A stretch of DNA of 61,051 nucleotides from Firmicutes bacterium AF25-13AC (GCA_003478935.1 QUFP01000025.1:1-61051); one strand, 5' to 3'; positions 19,284 to 29,200 are shown, numbered from the stretch's first letter. Numbers and translations are program-made. The notes: generated from the letters alone by a model not told the origin.

Positions 19284-19332
19284 GAGAACGTAATAGATAA
19301 GTAAGGAAAGAAGCAAAAAGAAGGAGAATGAA

Positions 19333-20865
19333 ATGAGCGTCAGAGGAATTCACACCGATGTAACAGATATGCGTGAAAAAATATTCACCGAAGTAGCAAG
19401 ACTTGCTTACGAAGGCGGAGATTATTCCCGTCTGGAGGAGCTTCCATATAAAATTGTGCCGGGAGAGCTGGCTAGCTTTCGTGAAAGTGTATTTACAGAG
19501 AGAGCTATTGTTGGAGAACGTCTTAGACTTGCAATTGGATTGCCGAACCGTACACTGGCTGAGCATGCGCCAGTGGCAGACGGTGTAAATGAGAGTGCAA
19601 TCACAGAGCGCTACTATGAGCCACCGCTGATTAACATCATCAAATTTGCCTGCCACAAATGTCTGGACAATCAGACAGTTGTCACCAATATGTGCCAAGG
19701 CTGTACTGCACATCCGTGTGAAGAGGTATGCCCGAAAGGAGCTGTTGTTGTAAAGCAGGGTGGAAAATCAAAGATTGACCCGGAAAAATGTATCAATTGT
19801 GGACGTTGTCGTGATGCATGCCCATATGGTGCGATTGTTAAGATGGAGCGCCCATGTGCGAAAGCTTGTGGCATGCATGCGATTCACAGTGACGAGTACG
19901 GAAGAGCTGATATCAACTATGACAAGTGTGTATCCTGCGGTATGTGTCTGGTAAATTGCCCGTTTGGCGCGATCGCCGATAAGGGACAGATCTTCCAGAC
20001 AATCTTAGCCATGAAGGCGGGAACGAGAGTATATGCAGCTGTAGCTCCGGCATTTATCGGTCAGTTTGGACCGAAGCTGACACCAGAGCGCTTTCGCGAG
20101 GCGATGAAGGAGCTTGGATTTGCCGATGTTGTTGAGGTAGCAGCAGGTGCTGACCTTTGTACGATTCAGGAAGCAAAGGATTTCCTTGAAGAAGTGCCTG
20201 ATAAGATTCCATTTATGGGAACATCATGCTGTCCGTCATGGTCTGTTATGGCAAAGACTGAATTTCCGCAGTATGCTAACTGCATTTCCATGGCTCTGAC
20301 ACCAATGGTATTTACAGGCCGTATGATTAAAAAGGCAGATCCTGGATGTAAGGTAGCTTTTATCGGACCATGTGCAGCTAAAAAACTTGAGGCAAGCCGC
20401 AGAAGTGTGCGAAGCGATGTTGATTTTGTACTGACCTTTGAGGAAGTTATGGGTATGTTTGAGGCAAAGGGCATTTCCTTTGATGATATCAAGGCAGGAG
20501 AGCCGCTTCATCATGCAAGTGGAGACGGAAGAAACTTTGCTGTTGCGGGTGGTGTTGCAAATGCGGTTGTTAATGCAATTCACCAGATTGATCCAGATCG
20601 CGAGGTCAATGTAGTTTGTGCACAGGGACTAGACGAGTGCCGTAAGATGATGCAGATGGCAAAGGCTGGAAAATATAATGGATATTTGCTTGAAGGCATG
20701 GCGTGTCCAGGAGGCTGCGTAGGCGGTGCCGGAACGATTCAGCCAATCAAAAAATCAGCAGCAAATGTAGCAATGAACAAGAAAAATGCTCCATTCCCAT
20801 CTGCGACACAGAGTGAATATAAGCAGATGATTGAGTTTTTGGAGGAACGCCCAAATAAGGACTGA
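19333..20865 (+). CDS. Monomeric [FeFe]-hydrogenase
   Basis: 510-residue iron-only hydrogenase. An N-terminal ~85-residue region is followed by cysteine clusters for Fe-S centres: CHKC with CQGC and CEEVCP, CINCGRCRDACP, and CVSCGMCLVNCP. The H-cluster domain has L1 TSCCPSW, L2 GPCAAKKLEA and L3 MACPGGCVGGAG, each with the expected cysteines. L2 starts with Gly rather than the Met of classic group A enzymes, which suggests a group B type. It should link ferredoxin to proton reduction during fermentation. It is transcribed alone from its own promoter with a good AAGGAGAA site. Confidence 0.92.
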   Translation: MSVRGIHTDVTDMREKIFTEVARLAYEGGDYSRLEELPYKIVPGELASFRESVFTERAIVGERLRLAIGLPNRTLAEHAPVADGVNESAITERYYEPPLINIIKFACHKCLDNQTVVTNMCQGCTAHPCEEVCPKGAVVVKQGGKSKIDPEKCINCGRCRDACPYGAIVKMERPCAKACGMHAIHSDEYGRADINYDKCVSCGMCLVNCPFGAIADKGQIFQTILAMKAGTRVYAAVAPAFIGQFGPKLTPERFREAMKELGFADVVEVAAGADLCTIQEAKDFLEEVPDKIPFMGTSCCPSWSVMAKTEFPQYANCISMALTPMVFTGRMIKKADPGCKVAFIGPCAAKKLEASRRSVRSDVDFVLTFEEVMGMFEAKGISFDDIKAGEPLHHASGDGRNFAVAGGVANAVVNAIHQIDPDREVNVVCAQGLDECRKMMQMAKAGKYNGYLLEGMACPGGCVGGAGTIQPIKKSAANVAMNKKNAPFPSATQSEYKQMIEFLEERPNKD

Positions 20866-20866
20866 T

Positions 20867-20932
20867 GTGACTTCGTATCAAAGGTGACTTCGAATCAAGA
20901 AGCTTCGCATAAAAGGTAGCTTCGTGTCAAAG
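20867..20932 (+). repeat. Four short imperfect direct repeats
   Basis: Four tandem 15-17-base units sharing a CTTCGnnTnAAAG-like core (20867-20883, 20884-20900, 20901-20915, 20916-20932) fill the gap between the hydrogenase stop and the lipoprotein RBS. No gene or terminator is seen there. Confidence 0.6.
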
Positions 20933-20948
20933 AAAAACGGAGGGGCAA

Positions 20949-21584
20949 ATGAATAAGAAACAAAAGGGAAGTGTATGGTTACTTGCACTTGTTGCTATGA
21001 TTTCCATTTTTGTTGTCAGCGGATGCGCAAAGCTTGCATCCGCGATCAACGATATCAAGGGCAGCTTGATCGGAAATCAGTATACGATCTATACGTACGA
21101 TAACTTTGGCAATCTCGTGCTAGAGACCAGTGGAAAGAAAATTGATATCGCCGGAAATCCGGTCAAGACAACCAGCTATGATGAAAACGGCAAGGTCATC
21201 ACCGGATATGAACTTTCGTCCGTGATCACGATTACAATCGACGGAAACGAGATTGAGTCCTGTGGTGATACCTGTATTTTCGTGCAAAAAGGATTGACTC
21301 CGGATGTTGATTTCACAACAGAGACAATCAAAAGTTCAAGTGGGATTTTCGATATAACATCGATTTCGGCAAAGCTCAATCAGTACAAAAATAAATTTGG
21401 AAAGGCAAGAGTTGTCGTTATCAAATCGCAGCTTGGAAATCCAATCATGGCATTTTCAGGTGACAGCGTTTACTGGGAAATTCCAGAGGATCTGCCGAAG
21501 ATGACAAAGCTTATGATCGACGGAAAGGCACTCTATATTCACAGGGCAAACTTTCAGATTGTTGATAAGGAACTGATTGAATAA
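20949..21584 (+). CDS. DUF5052-like lipoprotein
   Basis: 211 residues. The signal sequence ends in a lipobox (VVSGC, Cys about residue 26), so the product is a membrane-anchored surface lipoprotein. The mature part is beta-rich with repeated ITIDG and KLMIDG elements. It resembles the DUF5052 family of Lachnospiraceae, whose role is unknown. It has a GGAGGGG site. A degenerate copy of its last ~22 codons is found at 24917-24984. Confidence 0.75.
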   Translation: MNKKQKGSVWLLALVAMISIFVVSGCAKLASAINDIKGSLIGNQYTIYTYDNFGNLVLETSGKKIDIAGNPVKTTSYDENGKVITGYELSSVITITIDGNEIESCGDTCIFVQKGLTPDVDFTTETIKSSSGIFDITSISAKLNQYKNKFGKARVVVIKSQLGNPIMAFSGDSVYWEIPEDLPKMTKLMIDGKALYIHRANFQIVDKELIE

Positions 21585-21612
21585 TGGAGAAACGACAATC
21601 AAAAAAGAATGG

Positions 21613-21635
21613 AAATACTGGGTTTTTTAGTATTT
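21613..21635 (+). terminator. Weak stem-loop terminator after lipoprotein gene
   Basis: AAATACT / AGTATTT stem with a GGGTTTTTT loop, 29 bases after the stop codon. A short stem, so it may be inefficient. Confidence 0.45.
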
Positions 21636-21641
21636 TCGTAC

Positions 21642-21708
21642 TTGCAAAAGTCTGTCATATCCCATATAATCCGAATTAAGATTAAGAGCCATGGGTGTCC
21701 CCGTGGCT
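21642..21708 (+). promoter_or_regulatory. Promoter and leader hairpin of hydrolase gene
   Basis: TTGCAA (21642-21647), 17-bp spacer, TATAAT (21665-21670). About 10 bases after the expected start of transcription is a 9-bp stem (AGCCATGGG / CCCGTGGCT, 21687-21708) at the 5' end of the message, probably protecting it. Confidence 0.8.
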
Positions 21709-21735
21709 TCGTGATAATATAAGGAGGAAAGTTAT

Positions 21736-23172
21736 ATGGCAGGAAATGAGTTTGAACGTATCACACCGGCACAGGCAGGGCTGGACCCACGCTGCATCAT
21801 AAACATGATGGATCGCATGGAAAAAGAAAAGATTAATATCACAAGCTTTGTATTACTTCGTCATGGAAAGATTCTGTGTGAGGCATATTACGAGCCGTAT
21901 GAAAAAGATCAGTTGCGAACTGTATTTTCGCTCAGCAAAACCTTCACTTCTATGGCAATCGGAATTGCAGATGGAGAGGGAAAGATTAATCTGGATGAAA
22001 AAATTACAGACTTGTTTGCAGAGGAGATTGAGAAAGGTCAGATTCCGGTAGGAAAGGAATTGGCATCACTGACCATTCGTCATCTGCTTCGGATGTCAAC
22101 TGGTCAGGAGCACGAGCCAAACAGAGGCGAGAGTGATTGGAATGATATGGCAACCGCATTCTTGTCAACACCATTTCACGAGATGCCTGGAGAGGTATTT
22201 CGCTACAATTCAATGGCGACCTATATGCTGTCTGCATCATTAAAGAAAAAGGGAATCGATCTAGAAGAATATCTGGAAGAAAAGCTGTTAACACCGATGG
22301 GTATCACAGGTACACGTTGGCTTCGTGATCCAAGAGGCATCTGCACGGCTGGATTTGGATTTTCCTTGTATCCAGAGGTTATCGCAAAGCTTGGCCAGAT
22401 GATTTTGCAGGGTGGTATGTGGAATGGAAAGCAGTTGGTTCCAAAGACGTATATCGAGATGGCAACCTCAAAACAGATTGAAAACGGTGATGATCCGGCT
22501 AGTGATTGGGCGCAGGGATATGGCTATCAGATGTGGAGATGCAAAAACAATGCAGTGCGCGGAGATGGCATGTATGGCCAGTTTTGTATGATCCACAAAG
22601 AGACCGACACGGTACTTGCAATGACAGCAGTCACTGGAGATATGCAGGGCGAGATGAATGTCTACTATGAAGAAGTACTGTTACACTATCAGGATCAGCC
22701 ACTAGCAGAAGATGAAGAGGCAATGAAGGCACTTAACAAGCGTTTGGCTGCTTTGCATTATACGCGTCCGCTTCCAGAAGATGATGGATCTAAGCTTCCA
22801 GAAAAGCTGAAAAAGTTGGAACTGCCACTTGCTGATTTCTTCGATCTAACACTTAGCTGTGAGAATGACCTTATCACACTCACAGACAAAGAAGGAGAAA
22901 TTCGCTATCTGGCAGGCAGAGCAGAGTGGAAGAAAACCTGCCGCAAGGTTCACTGTACTCCTCTGTATACCAAGAAAGATCAAGTAGATACTCTAGTCAT
23001 CGGTGCATGGGGTATGAAAGCTGGTTCGCTCGTAATTAAGGTATATGAGATTGAAATGCTAGAGGAAGATACGCTGACACTTACACCAGAGGAAGATGGC
23101 GTACAGGTAAAGCTAGTAAATACAACCATTCCAAGTCAGCCAAACGAGTATATTTCGACAGTGATTCAGTGA
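21736..23172 (+). CDS. Beta-lactamase-related serine hydrolase
   Basis: 478 residues of the class C beta-lactamase/DD-peptidase/esterase fold. The SxxK motif is in FSLSKTFTS (near residue 66) and the tyrosine motif in FRYNSMATYM. No signal peptide is seen, so it is cytoplasmic or released unconventionally. The C-terminal ~130 residues form an extra beta-rich domain. The substrate is unknown; such proteins are often esterases or D-amino-acid peptidases rather than resistance enzymes. It is transcribed alone, between a promoter and a terminator. Confidence 0.85.
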   Translation: MAGNEFERITPAQAGLDPRCIINMMDRMEKEKINITSFVLLRHGKILCEAYYEPYEKDQLRTVFSLSKTFTSMAIGIADGEGKINLDEKITDLFAEEIEKGQIPVGKELASLTIRHLLRMSTGQEHEPNRGESDWNDMATAFLSTPFHEMPGEVFRYNSMATYMLSASLKKKGIDLEEYLEEKLLTPMGITGTRWLRDPRGICTAGFGFSLYPEVIAKLGQMILQGGMWNGKQLVPKTYIEMATSKQIENGDDPASDWAQGYGYQMWRCKNNAVRGDGMYGQFCMIHKETDTVLAMTAVTGDMQGEMNVYYEEVLLHYQDQPLAEDEEAMKALNKRLAALHYTRPLPEDDGSKLPEKLKKLELPLADFFDLTLSCENDLITLTDKEGEIRYLAGRAEWKKTCRKVHCTPLYTKKDQVDTLVIGAWGMKAGSLVIKVYEIEMLEEDTLTLTPEEDGVQVKLVNTTIPSQPNEYISTVIQ

Positions 23173-23254
23173 TTTATTTTTGGTATTTCCAGATTTGGAA
23201 AAATAGATTTAAAAAGGAAAAAATTAAGGAAAAACAAGCAATAACAGCTAGTAA

Positions 23255-23288
23255 CACGGCATTTTTTAGGGGAATGCCGTGTTTTTTT
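23255..23288 (+). terminator. Rho-independent terminator
   Basis: ACACGGCATT / AATGCCGTGT stem with a 9-base loop and a T-run, about 80 bases after the hydrolase stop. Coordinates may be off by one base. Confidence 0.88.
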
Positions 23289-23316
23289 ACCCTCCATTTT
23301 TGTTTGGAAATGGCGG

Positions 23317-23345
23317 TTACGCAAAGAGGATAAATATGATATGCT
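23317..23345 (+). promoter_or_regulatory. Putative promoter of small-ORF pair
   Basis: TTACGC (23317-23322), 17-bp spacer, TATGCT (23340-23345), about 47 bases before the small coding sequence at 23393. Confidence 0.5.
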
Positions 23346-23392
23346 GAATATAAAGGATAACGGAATTTTCAAAACTGAAAGGAGGAGACAGG

Positions 23393-23533
23393 ATGGTTGT
23401 AGAATACGATTATAAAGATCCGTTTAGACAGTGTCGTATCAGTAAGGCAGATATTGTAACGAATTTTTATCTATTCAATGGAAGGTGCGGAATAAGTATT
23501 TCGATGATTTTAGTTAAGGAGGGAGAACTATGA
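23393..23533 (+). CDS. Small 46-residue protein, translationally coupled
   Basis: A strong GAAAGGAGGAG site precedes an ATG opening a 46-codon frame (start MVVEYDYKDPFRQ). Its stop overlaps the ATG of the next frame (ATGA arrangement), which suggests translational coupling. It resembles no family I know. It may be a leader peptide or the remnant of a longer gene. Confidence 0.45.
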   Translation: MVVEYDYKDPFRQCRISKADIVTNFYLFNGRCGISISMILVKEGEL

Positions 23534-23736
23534 GGATAAAGAAAAAGATATTCGCTATGCTGATGATGCTATGCATGGTGCTCCAAATGCTTCCGAATAC
23601 TGTGCTTGCGGAAACCGTGGAAACTATAAGTGGTGAAGGTAATACTTATAGAGGACCGACAAGAATTTGTCCTAATAGCGACCTTGAATTTTATTTTACG
23701 ACAGATAATGTAGGACCCGATGGGCGTGATGCATGA
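23530..23736 (+). pseudogene. Truncated secreted-protein N-terminus
   Basis: 68 residues: a clean signal peptide (basic start, hydrophobic core, cleavage near VLAETVE), then about 40 residues and a stop. The N-terminus looks like those of large Lachnospiraceae surface proteins, but the body is missing; no continuation is found in other frames. It is followed by a terminator. Probably a decayed exported-protein gene, though a short secreted peptide cannot be excluded. Confidence 0.5.
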
Positions 23737-23786
23737 ATTCATAAAAATGCTTTTAACAGCAGCTTTCTAAGGTAATACAAAATTGG

Positions 23787-23826
23787 GGGAGAAATCATGC
23801 AGAATGACTTCTCCCTGATTTTTTTT
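23787..23826 (+). terminator. Rho-independent terminator
   Basis: GGGAGAAATCAT / ATGACTTCTCCC, 12-bp stem with one mismatch and a 5-base loop, then a run of eight T residues. It closes the small-ORF transcript. Confidence 0.88.
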
Positions 23827-23986
23827 GAACTTCTCCTTGCAAAACATAAGTCTGATGCTATAATTATTTTGAAAGGAAACCTACTTATAACGTGCAAAAG
23901 AGAAAATGATCGAGGTATCTGTCAGAAAATACACCAGATAAAATCCACAATTTTGGAAATACATAAAATAAATTGGAGGACTTTTG

Positions 23987-24873
23987 ATGGTACAACCAAA
24001 CAAAAAGCAATCAAATGCGAAACTACAGTGGCATCCTGCTTTCTGTGCAGCGGCAGAGCTTGAATTGCGTTTAAACAAAGCAGATCTTGAGTTTAAGCGA
24101 GAATATAATTTAAGCAAGAAGCCATTACAGATGGATCTTTTGATCATTGAGAAGCGAAAAAATGTGCAAATTCAAAATGAAATTGGCCGTATTTTTCGTA
24201 GACACAATGTAATTGAGTACAAGTCTCCAGATGATGGTATGACGATTGATGACTTTTTCAAAACGCTTGGTTATGCATATTTGTATAAGGGATTAGGCGA
24301 AAAGGTAGAGCAGATTCCGCTAGAGAGCTAACGATTTCTCTATTTCGAGCGACAGTACCGAAGCAATTATTCAATAAGCTTGCTGGTTATGGATATCTAA
24401 TTGAAAAACATGTATCTGGTATCTATTATGTACAAGGACTTGCCATTCCAGCGCAAATTATTGTAACGAGTGAATTAGAATCACAAAACCATGAAAGCTT
24501 AAAGGTATTATCCAAAAGTGCAGAAAAAGAGGATATCCAAAAGTTTACAGAGATGGCAAAGAATTTCAAAGAGCCAGGCGATAAAGAAAAGGCGGATGCT
24601 GTGTTACAGGTAAGTGTGGCAGCAAATAAGGAAAAGTATGATGAGGTTAGGAGGTCGACAGGCATGTGTGAAGCATTACGAGAGCTTATGAAGGACGAAA
24701 TTGAAGAAGAATTAAAGAAAAATCGAGAAAAAAGCTTGGAGGAGGGTGAAACTCAAGCTAAAAAAGAGATGGCTTATGAGCTTTATCATGAGGAAGGCTT
24801 TACGATTGAACGAATTGCAAAGTTGGTAAAGATGGATCAAAAAATTGTAGAAGAATGGATATTACAAAAATAA
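23987..24873 (+). CDS. PD-(D/E)XK nuclease-like protein, frameshifted
   Basis: About 295 residues after repair. The N-terminal domain shows a PD-(D/E)XK pattern: QMDLLII (Asp) and then VIEYKSPDD (E-x-K). This is the layout of Rpn/transposase_31-like nucleases. The C-terminus is highly charged and helical and ends in an HTH-like segment (FTIERIAKLVKMDQKIVEEW). The first frame stops at 24331, and homologous-looking sequence continues at once in another frame. One lost G near 24325 would give PLEELTISLF. ATG 23987 has GGAGGA six bases upstream. It sits beside gene remnants and may be part of a former mobile insertion. Confidence 0.65.
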
Positions 24874-24916
24874 CGTGCACACCATCGTCTTGAATTCCTC
24901 AATCTTTTTTTTCGAG

Positions 24917-24984
24917 AAGATGGAAAGGCACTCTATATCCACAGGGCAAACTTTAAGGTGATTGATAAGGAATTAATCAAGTAA
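24917..24984 (+). pseudogene. 3' remnant of a second DUF5052 lipoprotein gene
   Basis: This stretch encodes DGKALYIHRANFKVIDKELIK-stop, nearly the same as the C-terminus of the lipoprotein at 20949-21584. Nothing upstream in frame extends it. It is a leftover of a paralogue whose body was lost or replaced by the sequence to its left. Confidence 0.8.
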
Positions 24985-25004
24985 TAAGTATATAGCAACG
25001 ATTT

Positions 25005-25040
25005 AAAGGTGCGCCGATTACTTTCCTCGGCGCACCTTTT
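25005..25040. terminator. Bidirectional terminator
   Basis: AAAGGTGCGCCGA / TCGGCGCACCTTT stem with a 9-base loop and T-run. It ends deoD on the minus strand and anything arriving from the left. Confidence 0.92.
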
Positions 25041-25050
25041 TCATAATGTT

Positions 25051-25767
25051 TTATAAATTTTCAAGAGCAATCTTCATCATGTTAGTGAAGCAAGTCTGAC
25101 GTTCTTCGGCAGTAGTGATCTCCGGGCTTATAAAGCTGTCAGAGATTGTTAAAAGGCAAGCTGCTTCTTTGCCTAGTACAGAAGCATTTGCAAACAGTGC
25201 AAAGCTTTCCATTTCAACAGCCAGACAGCCGCGCTCGTCGCGAAGCTTTTCCCAATAGGTTGGCTTTTCATCAGACGGCTGGCGGTAGAAGACGTCACTA
25301 GAGTGAATTGCACCCTCAATCATATTAATTCCAAGACGCTTTGCAGAAGCGCGAAGGGAATCATTGAGTGCTTTAGATGGGTAGCTCTCATCCTTATCAT
25401 AGCCAGACTGAACCTTTGCATAGGTGGACTCACTGACTGCGGAAGTAGCAAGAACGACATCATAAATCTTGGCGTCCGAGCTGTAGCTTCCAGCGCTTCC
25501 GATACGAATGATACGGTCTACATCATATTCCTTAAATAACTCGTAGGAGTAGATACCGATACTTGGCATACCCATTCCGCTGCCCATAACGGTAACTGGT
25601 TTTCCATTATAAGTTCCGGTATAAGCAAGCATACCACGTACTTCATTTACAAGAACAGCATCCTGTAAAAAGGTATCAGCGATAAATTTTGCACGCAGCG
25701 GATCACCAGGCATTAAAACAGTTTTTGCGATCTGACCTTTTTGTGCATTATTATGTGGTGTTGGCAT
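25051..25767 (-). CDS. deoD: Purine-nucleoside phosphorylase, DeoD type
   Basis: 238 residues, full length for hexameric PNP. It phosphorolyses purine (deoxy)nucleosides for salvage. Motifs include MPGDPLRAKFIAD near residue 20, VTVMGSGMGMPSIGIY, RIGSAGS and VEMESFALFA, and a catalytic Asp in LTISDSF. A good AGGAGG site lies before the ATG. A palindrome covers its -10 element. Confidence 0.95.
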   Translation of the reverse strand: MPTPHNNAQKGQIAKTVLMPGDPLRAKFIADTFLQDAVLVNEVRGMLAYTGTYNGKPVTVMGSGMGMPSIGIYSYELFKEYDVDRIIRIGSAGSYSSDAKIYDVVLATSAVSESTYAKVQSGYDKDESYPSKALNDSLRASAKRLGINMIEGAIHSSDVFYRQPSDEKPTYWEKLRDERGCLAVEMESFALFANASVLGKEAACLLTISDSFISPEITTAEERQTCFTNMMKIALENL

Positions 25768-25797
25768 AAAAAAACCTCCTGTCTTTTCTGAAAAAGT

Positions 25798-25839
25798 GTT
25801 ATACTATATACAGTATAACATAAATTAATGGTATGCCAA
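25798..25839 (-). promoter_or_regulatory. deoD promoter with palindromic operator
   Basis: Minus-strand TTGGCA (25834-25839), 16-bp spacer, TATACT (25812-25817). The -10 lies inside an inverted repeat GTTATACT-N6-AGTATAAC (25798-25819), a good operator candidate. The opposite strand also carries a TATACT, so weak divergent transcription toward 25874 is possible. Confidence 0.65.
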
Positions 25840-25873
25840 TATAAATTTGTGCAGATGAGAAGGGAGAATATCA

Positions 25874-26131
25874 ATGTTTGAACGAAAAAAAGCATTAAAG
25901 GAAATCGAAGAAAAATTAAATACAGTTCAAATGTATTTGGAAAATAATTATAAGGATCTTACGCTGCAGTCATATAAGGATGCAAAAGAAGTGGTTGAGC
26001 GGTATGAGAAAAGCGGTCTGCTAAAACAAAAAGATAAGGATATTATTCAGAAAAAGATGGAAGAGTTTGATGCTAAGCTTGTTCACTACGGACATACGAA
26101 TGTATCAGAGTTTTTAAAAGAGCGCTATTAG
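25874..26131 (+). CDS. Small charged helical protein, unknown
   Basis: 85 residues, rich in Lys and Glu, predicted all-helical (LKEIEEKLNTVQMYLENNY). No signal peptide, membrane segment or cysteine motif is present. It is preceded by GAAGGGAGA. It lies divergent from deoD. I do not recognise a named family. Confidence 0.65.
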   Translation: MFERKKALKEIEEKLNTVQMYLENNYKDLTLQSYKDAKEVVERYEKSGLLKQKDKDIIQKKMEEFDAKLVHYGHTNVSEFLKERY

Positions 26132-26172
26132 TTTTCGTAAGGAATTTGTAAATAATAACGTGTTTTATTAAG

Positions 26173-26201
26173 GTGACATTGCAGAGAACGGCTGTTATAC
26201 T
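26173..26201 (+). promoter_or_regulatory. Promoter of large surface protein
   Basis: GTGACA (26173-26178), 17-bp spacer, TATACT (26196-26201). The RBS (AGGAGG near 26243) sits in the loop of a short CGGAC/GTCCG hairpin just before the start codon. Confidence 0.7.
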
Positions 26202-26254
26202 GAAAGTAAAGAAAAGGTGAGGGAGAACGACCCTGACCGGACAGGAGGTCCGAT

Positions 26255-29200
26255 ATGATGAAGATGAAACGACAAAAAGCAAAATGGAGTGCCGTGTTGA
26301 CATCAGCCGCTATGCTCATGATTAATATTCCAGTATCGGCAGAGGAACAAAGCCATATATAAATGGAATTACTCAGATAAATGGATATACAGAATTTGAG
26401 CAGCCGCAGGTGATTGAAAATCAGGATATGGCACAGCTTGGCTACAGCGATATTCGTGCATATGAGATTGAGAATGCAGGAGAACTGGCATGGTTTGTTC
26501 AGCATTTTTATGCAGGAGATTTAGAGACACAGAATGTAAGCTTAGCCGACAATATTGACATGAGCGCGTTAGCAGCGTATTCATGGACACCGCTTGGATA
26601 TTATAATGTCGAGACACAGACAGGAAAAAGCTATGACGGTGTATTTGATGGAAATGGTTACAGCATAGCCGGTATTACAATGGATCAGATTTCGGGGCAG
26701 GATCTTGTAAGCACGGTATCAGCTGCACAGGCAGAGGCAACTGGTGTGCCGGAAACGGAAAATCTGACACAGAATGCACTAGCAGCTGTCTTTGGCTATA
26801 TTGGAGCGAGTGGCTATGTAACCGAGTTGAAGTTAGAAAATACATCGATTACATCAAATAATAATGCAGCTGTTTTGGCAGGTCGAAATGAAGGAAGCAT
26901 TAGTGCCTGCGTCACATCAGGCGCATCAGTGACTTCTTCAAAAAGTGACGCGTTTGTAAGTGAATTTGCTGCTGATAATGAAAACAGGATTGAATCCGTT
27001 TACTCAAGTAATTTCAACATTACAAACATGTTGGAAGAAGATGCAGTTACGCCGATTCTGTTAAATTATGCGCCAGGATATTCAAGCACAACAGGAAATG
27101 GAAGCGTATCAGCTGCATTTACAGAGCATAAGGAAAGCGTAGAAAACAGTCTTTTTGTGACAGAAGCGCCAGCAGGTGTAACAGTACTTGACACGTCACA
27201 GTTTGCAGATGGAGCAGCAGCATGGTCATTAAATTCAGGTTTTACAGATCAGAAGTTTTCACAGCTTATAGGAACGGATCAGATGCCTGTATTGATTAAA
27301 AAGACAGATGAGAGTTACTCACGTGTCTATAAATGGACACTTGATTATGCGGATGATTCAAGAGAGGATTCTGTTGTCTATACAAATGGTATTGTGCCAG
27401 ACAGCATTTTTACAGATGGATGTCAATGGCAGATAGCAGGATCAGATGGTACGCTGACTGATGTTGTATCAGGTATGGCAATTGAAAATGATGTAACGTT
27501 AATTGAAAAGTCAGTTGAACCAACGCCAGAACCAACTCCAGAGCAAACGCCTGAACCTACACCAGAGCCGACACCGGAGCCAACGCCTGAATCTACACCA
27601 GAGCCGACACCAGAACCAGTTCAGAAGATGGATCCGGTTTACACAACTCCAGTTGGACTTGAAGGATATGTGACAAGACCATTGTCAGAGATTGAGCTTC
27701 CGAGTGATTCTAATGGTCATTTTGAGTGGCAGACTGATCCGGCAACGGCACTTCCAGCACAAGAGGAAGCACCAGCAGCAGTTCGTTATGTTCCAAATGA
27801 TACTGAAAACTACAATATAGTAGAAAATATTGTAGTTACAATCAAGATCAATAAATTAGATCCGGTACCGCAGACGCAGTGTCCAGACAGTATCAGTATT
27901 GATGAGGGACAGTCACTTGCAACTGTTGAATTGCCTGAAGGATGGAGCTGGCTTGAAGCAAACATTATCCCGGAAAATGGTGTTTATACAGCAGTTTATA
28001 CACCAGAAGACACGTCCATCTATAATACGATTACTGCATCAGTAAATGTGACTGTAAATCCGACAAAGCCAGCTGATACAGAACCGCCTGTTATCGCAGG
28101 AATTGAAGATGGAAAAACATATTGTGAAGCACAGACAGTAACAGTGACAGATGAAAATGCTGTTACAGTTACAGTAAACGGACAGCCAGTTTCACTTGAC
28201 GAAAATGGAAGCTTTACATTAGAGCCGGGAGAGAATCAGTTAAGTGTTTCAGCAGTAGATGAGGCAGGAAACATGACAACTGTAAATGTAATTGTGAATA
28301 ATGGTCATACATTCTCAGAGGGAAGCTGTGTCATCTGTGGAGCATCTGATCCTGATTATGTGCCAGAACCTACAGAAGATACAAGTATTCCTGATATAAC
28401 GCTCACAGCATCAAATGAGGATGGTACAGCGGCAGACGGACAGGGTACAGATGGATGGTATCGCACCAAATACATTACCCTTAATGCACCAGAAGGCTAC
28501 AACATTATTGAAAAGCTGTATGACAGATCAGGCAGAATGCCAACTCTTGATATTGAATTAGAGGAAGGCGAAAACCATATCGTATATTATCTGATAAAAG
28601 AAGATAATACAACAGTCAGTGAGCAGCGTACAAAGATTTTATATCTGGATACGATTGCCCCACAGATAAATGGTCTTGAAGAAGGAAAGGTTTATTGTGA
28701 AGCAGTAACCTTTAGTGTTGTTGAAGAAAACCTTGATCTTGCATCAAGCAGCATTCCGGAGTCAGTAAGTCAAAATTCAGATGGAAGCTTTACTGCATCA
28801 CCGGCAGCAGGTGTTCAGAAAATAGTATTACGTGATAAGGCAGGAAATGAGACATCAGTTCATATCACGGTAAATGGAACGCATACATTTGAAAATGGTG
28901 TTTGTGTTCACTGTGGAGCATCTGATCCTGATTATGTGCCAGAACCTACAGAAGATACAAATATTCCTGATATAACGCTCACAGCATCAAATGAGGATGG
29001 TACAGCGGCAGACGGACAGGGTACAGATGGCTGGTATCGCACCAAATACATTACTCTTACTGCACCAGAAGGCTACAACATTGTTGAAAATCCTTATGCA
29101 AGATTACGCAGAATGCAGACTCTTGATATTGAATTAGAGGAAGGTGAAAATGAGATTGAGTATTATCTGATTAAAGAAGATAATACAACAATTAGTGAGC

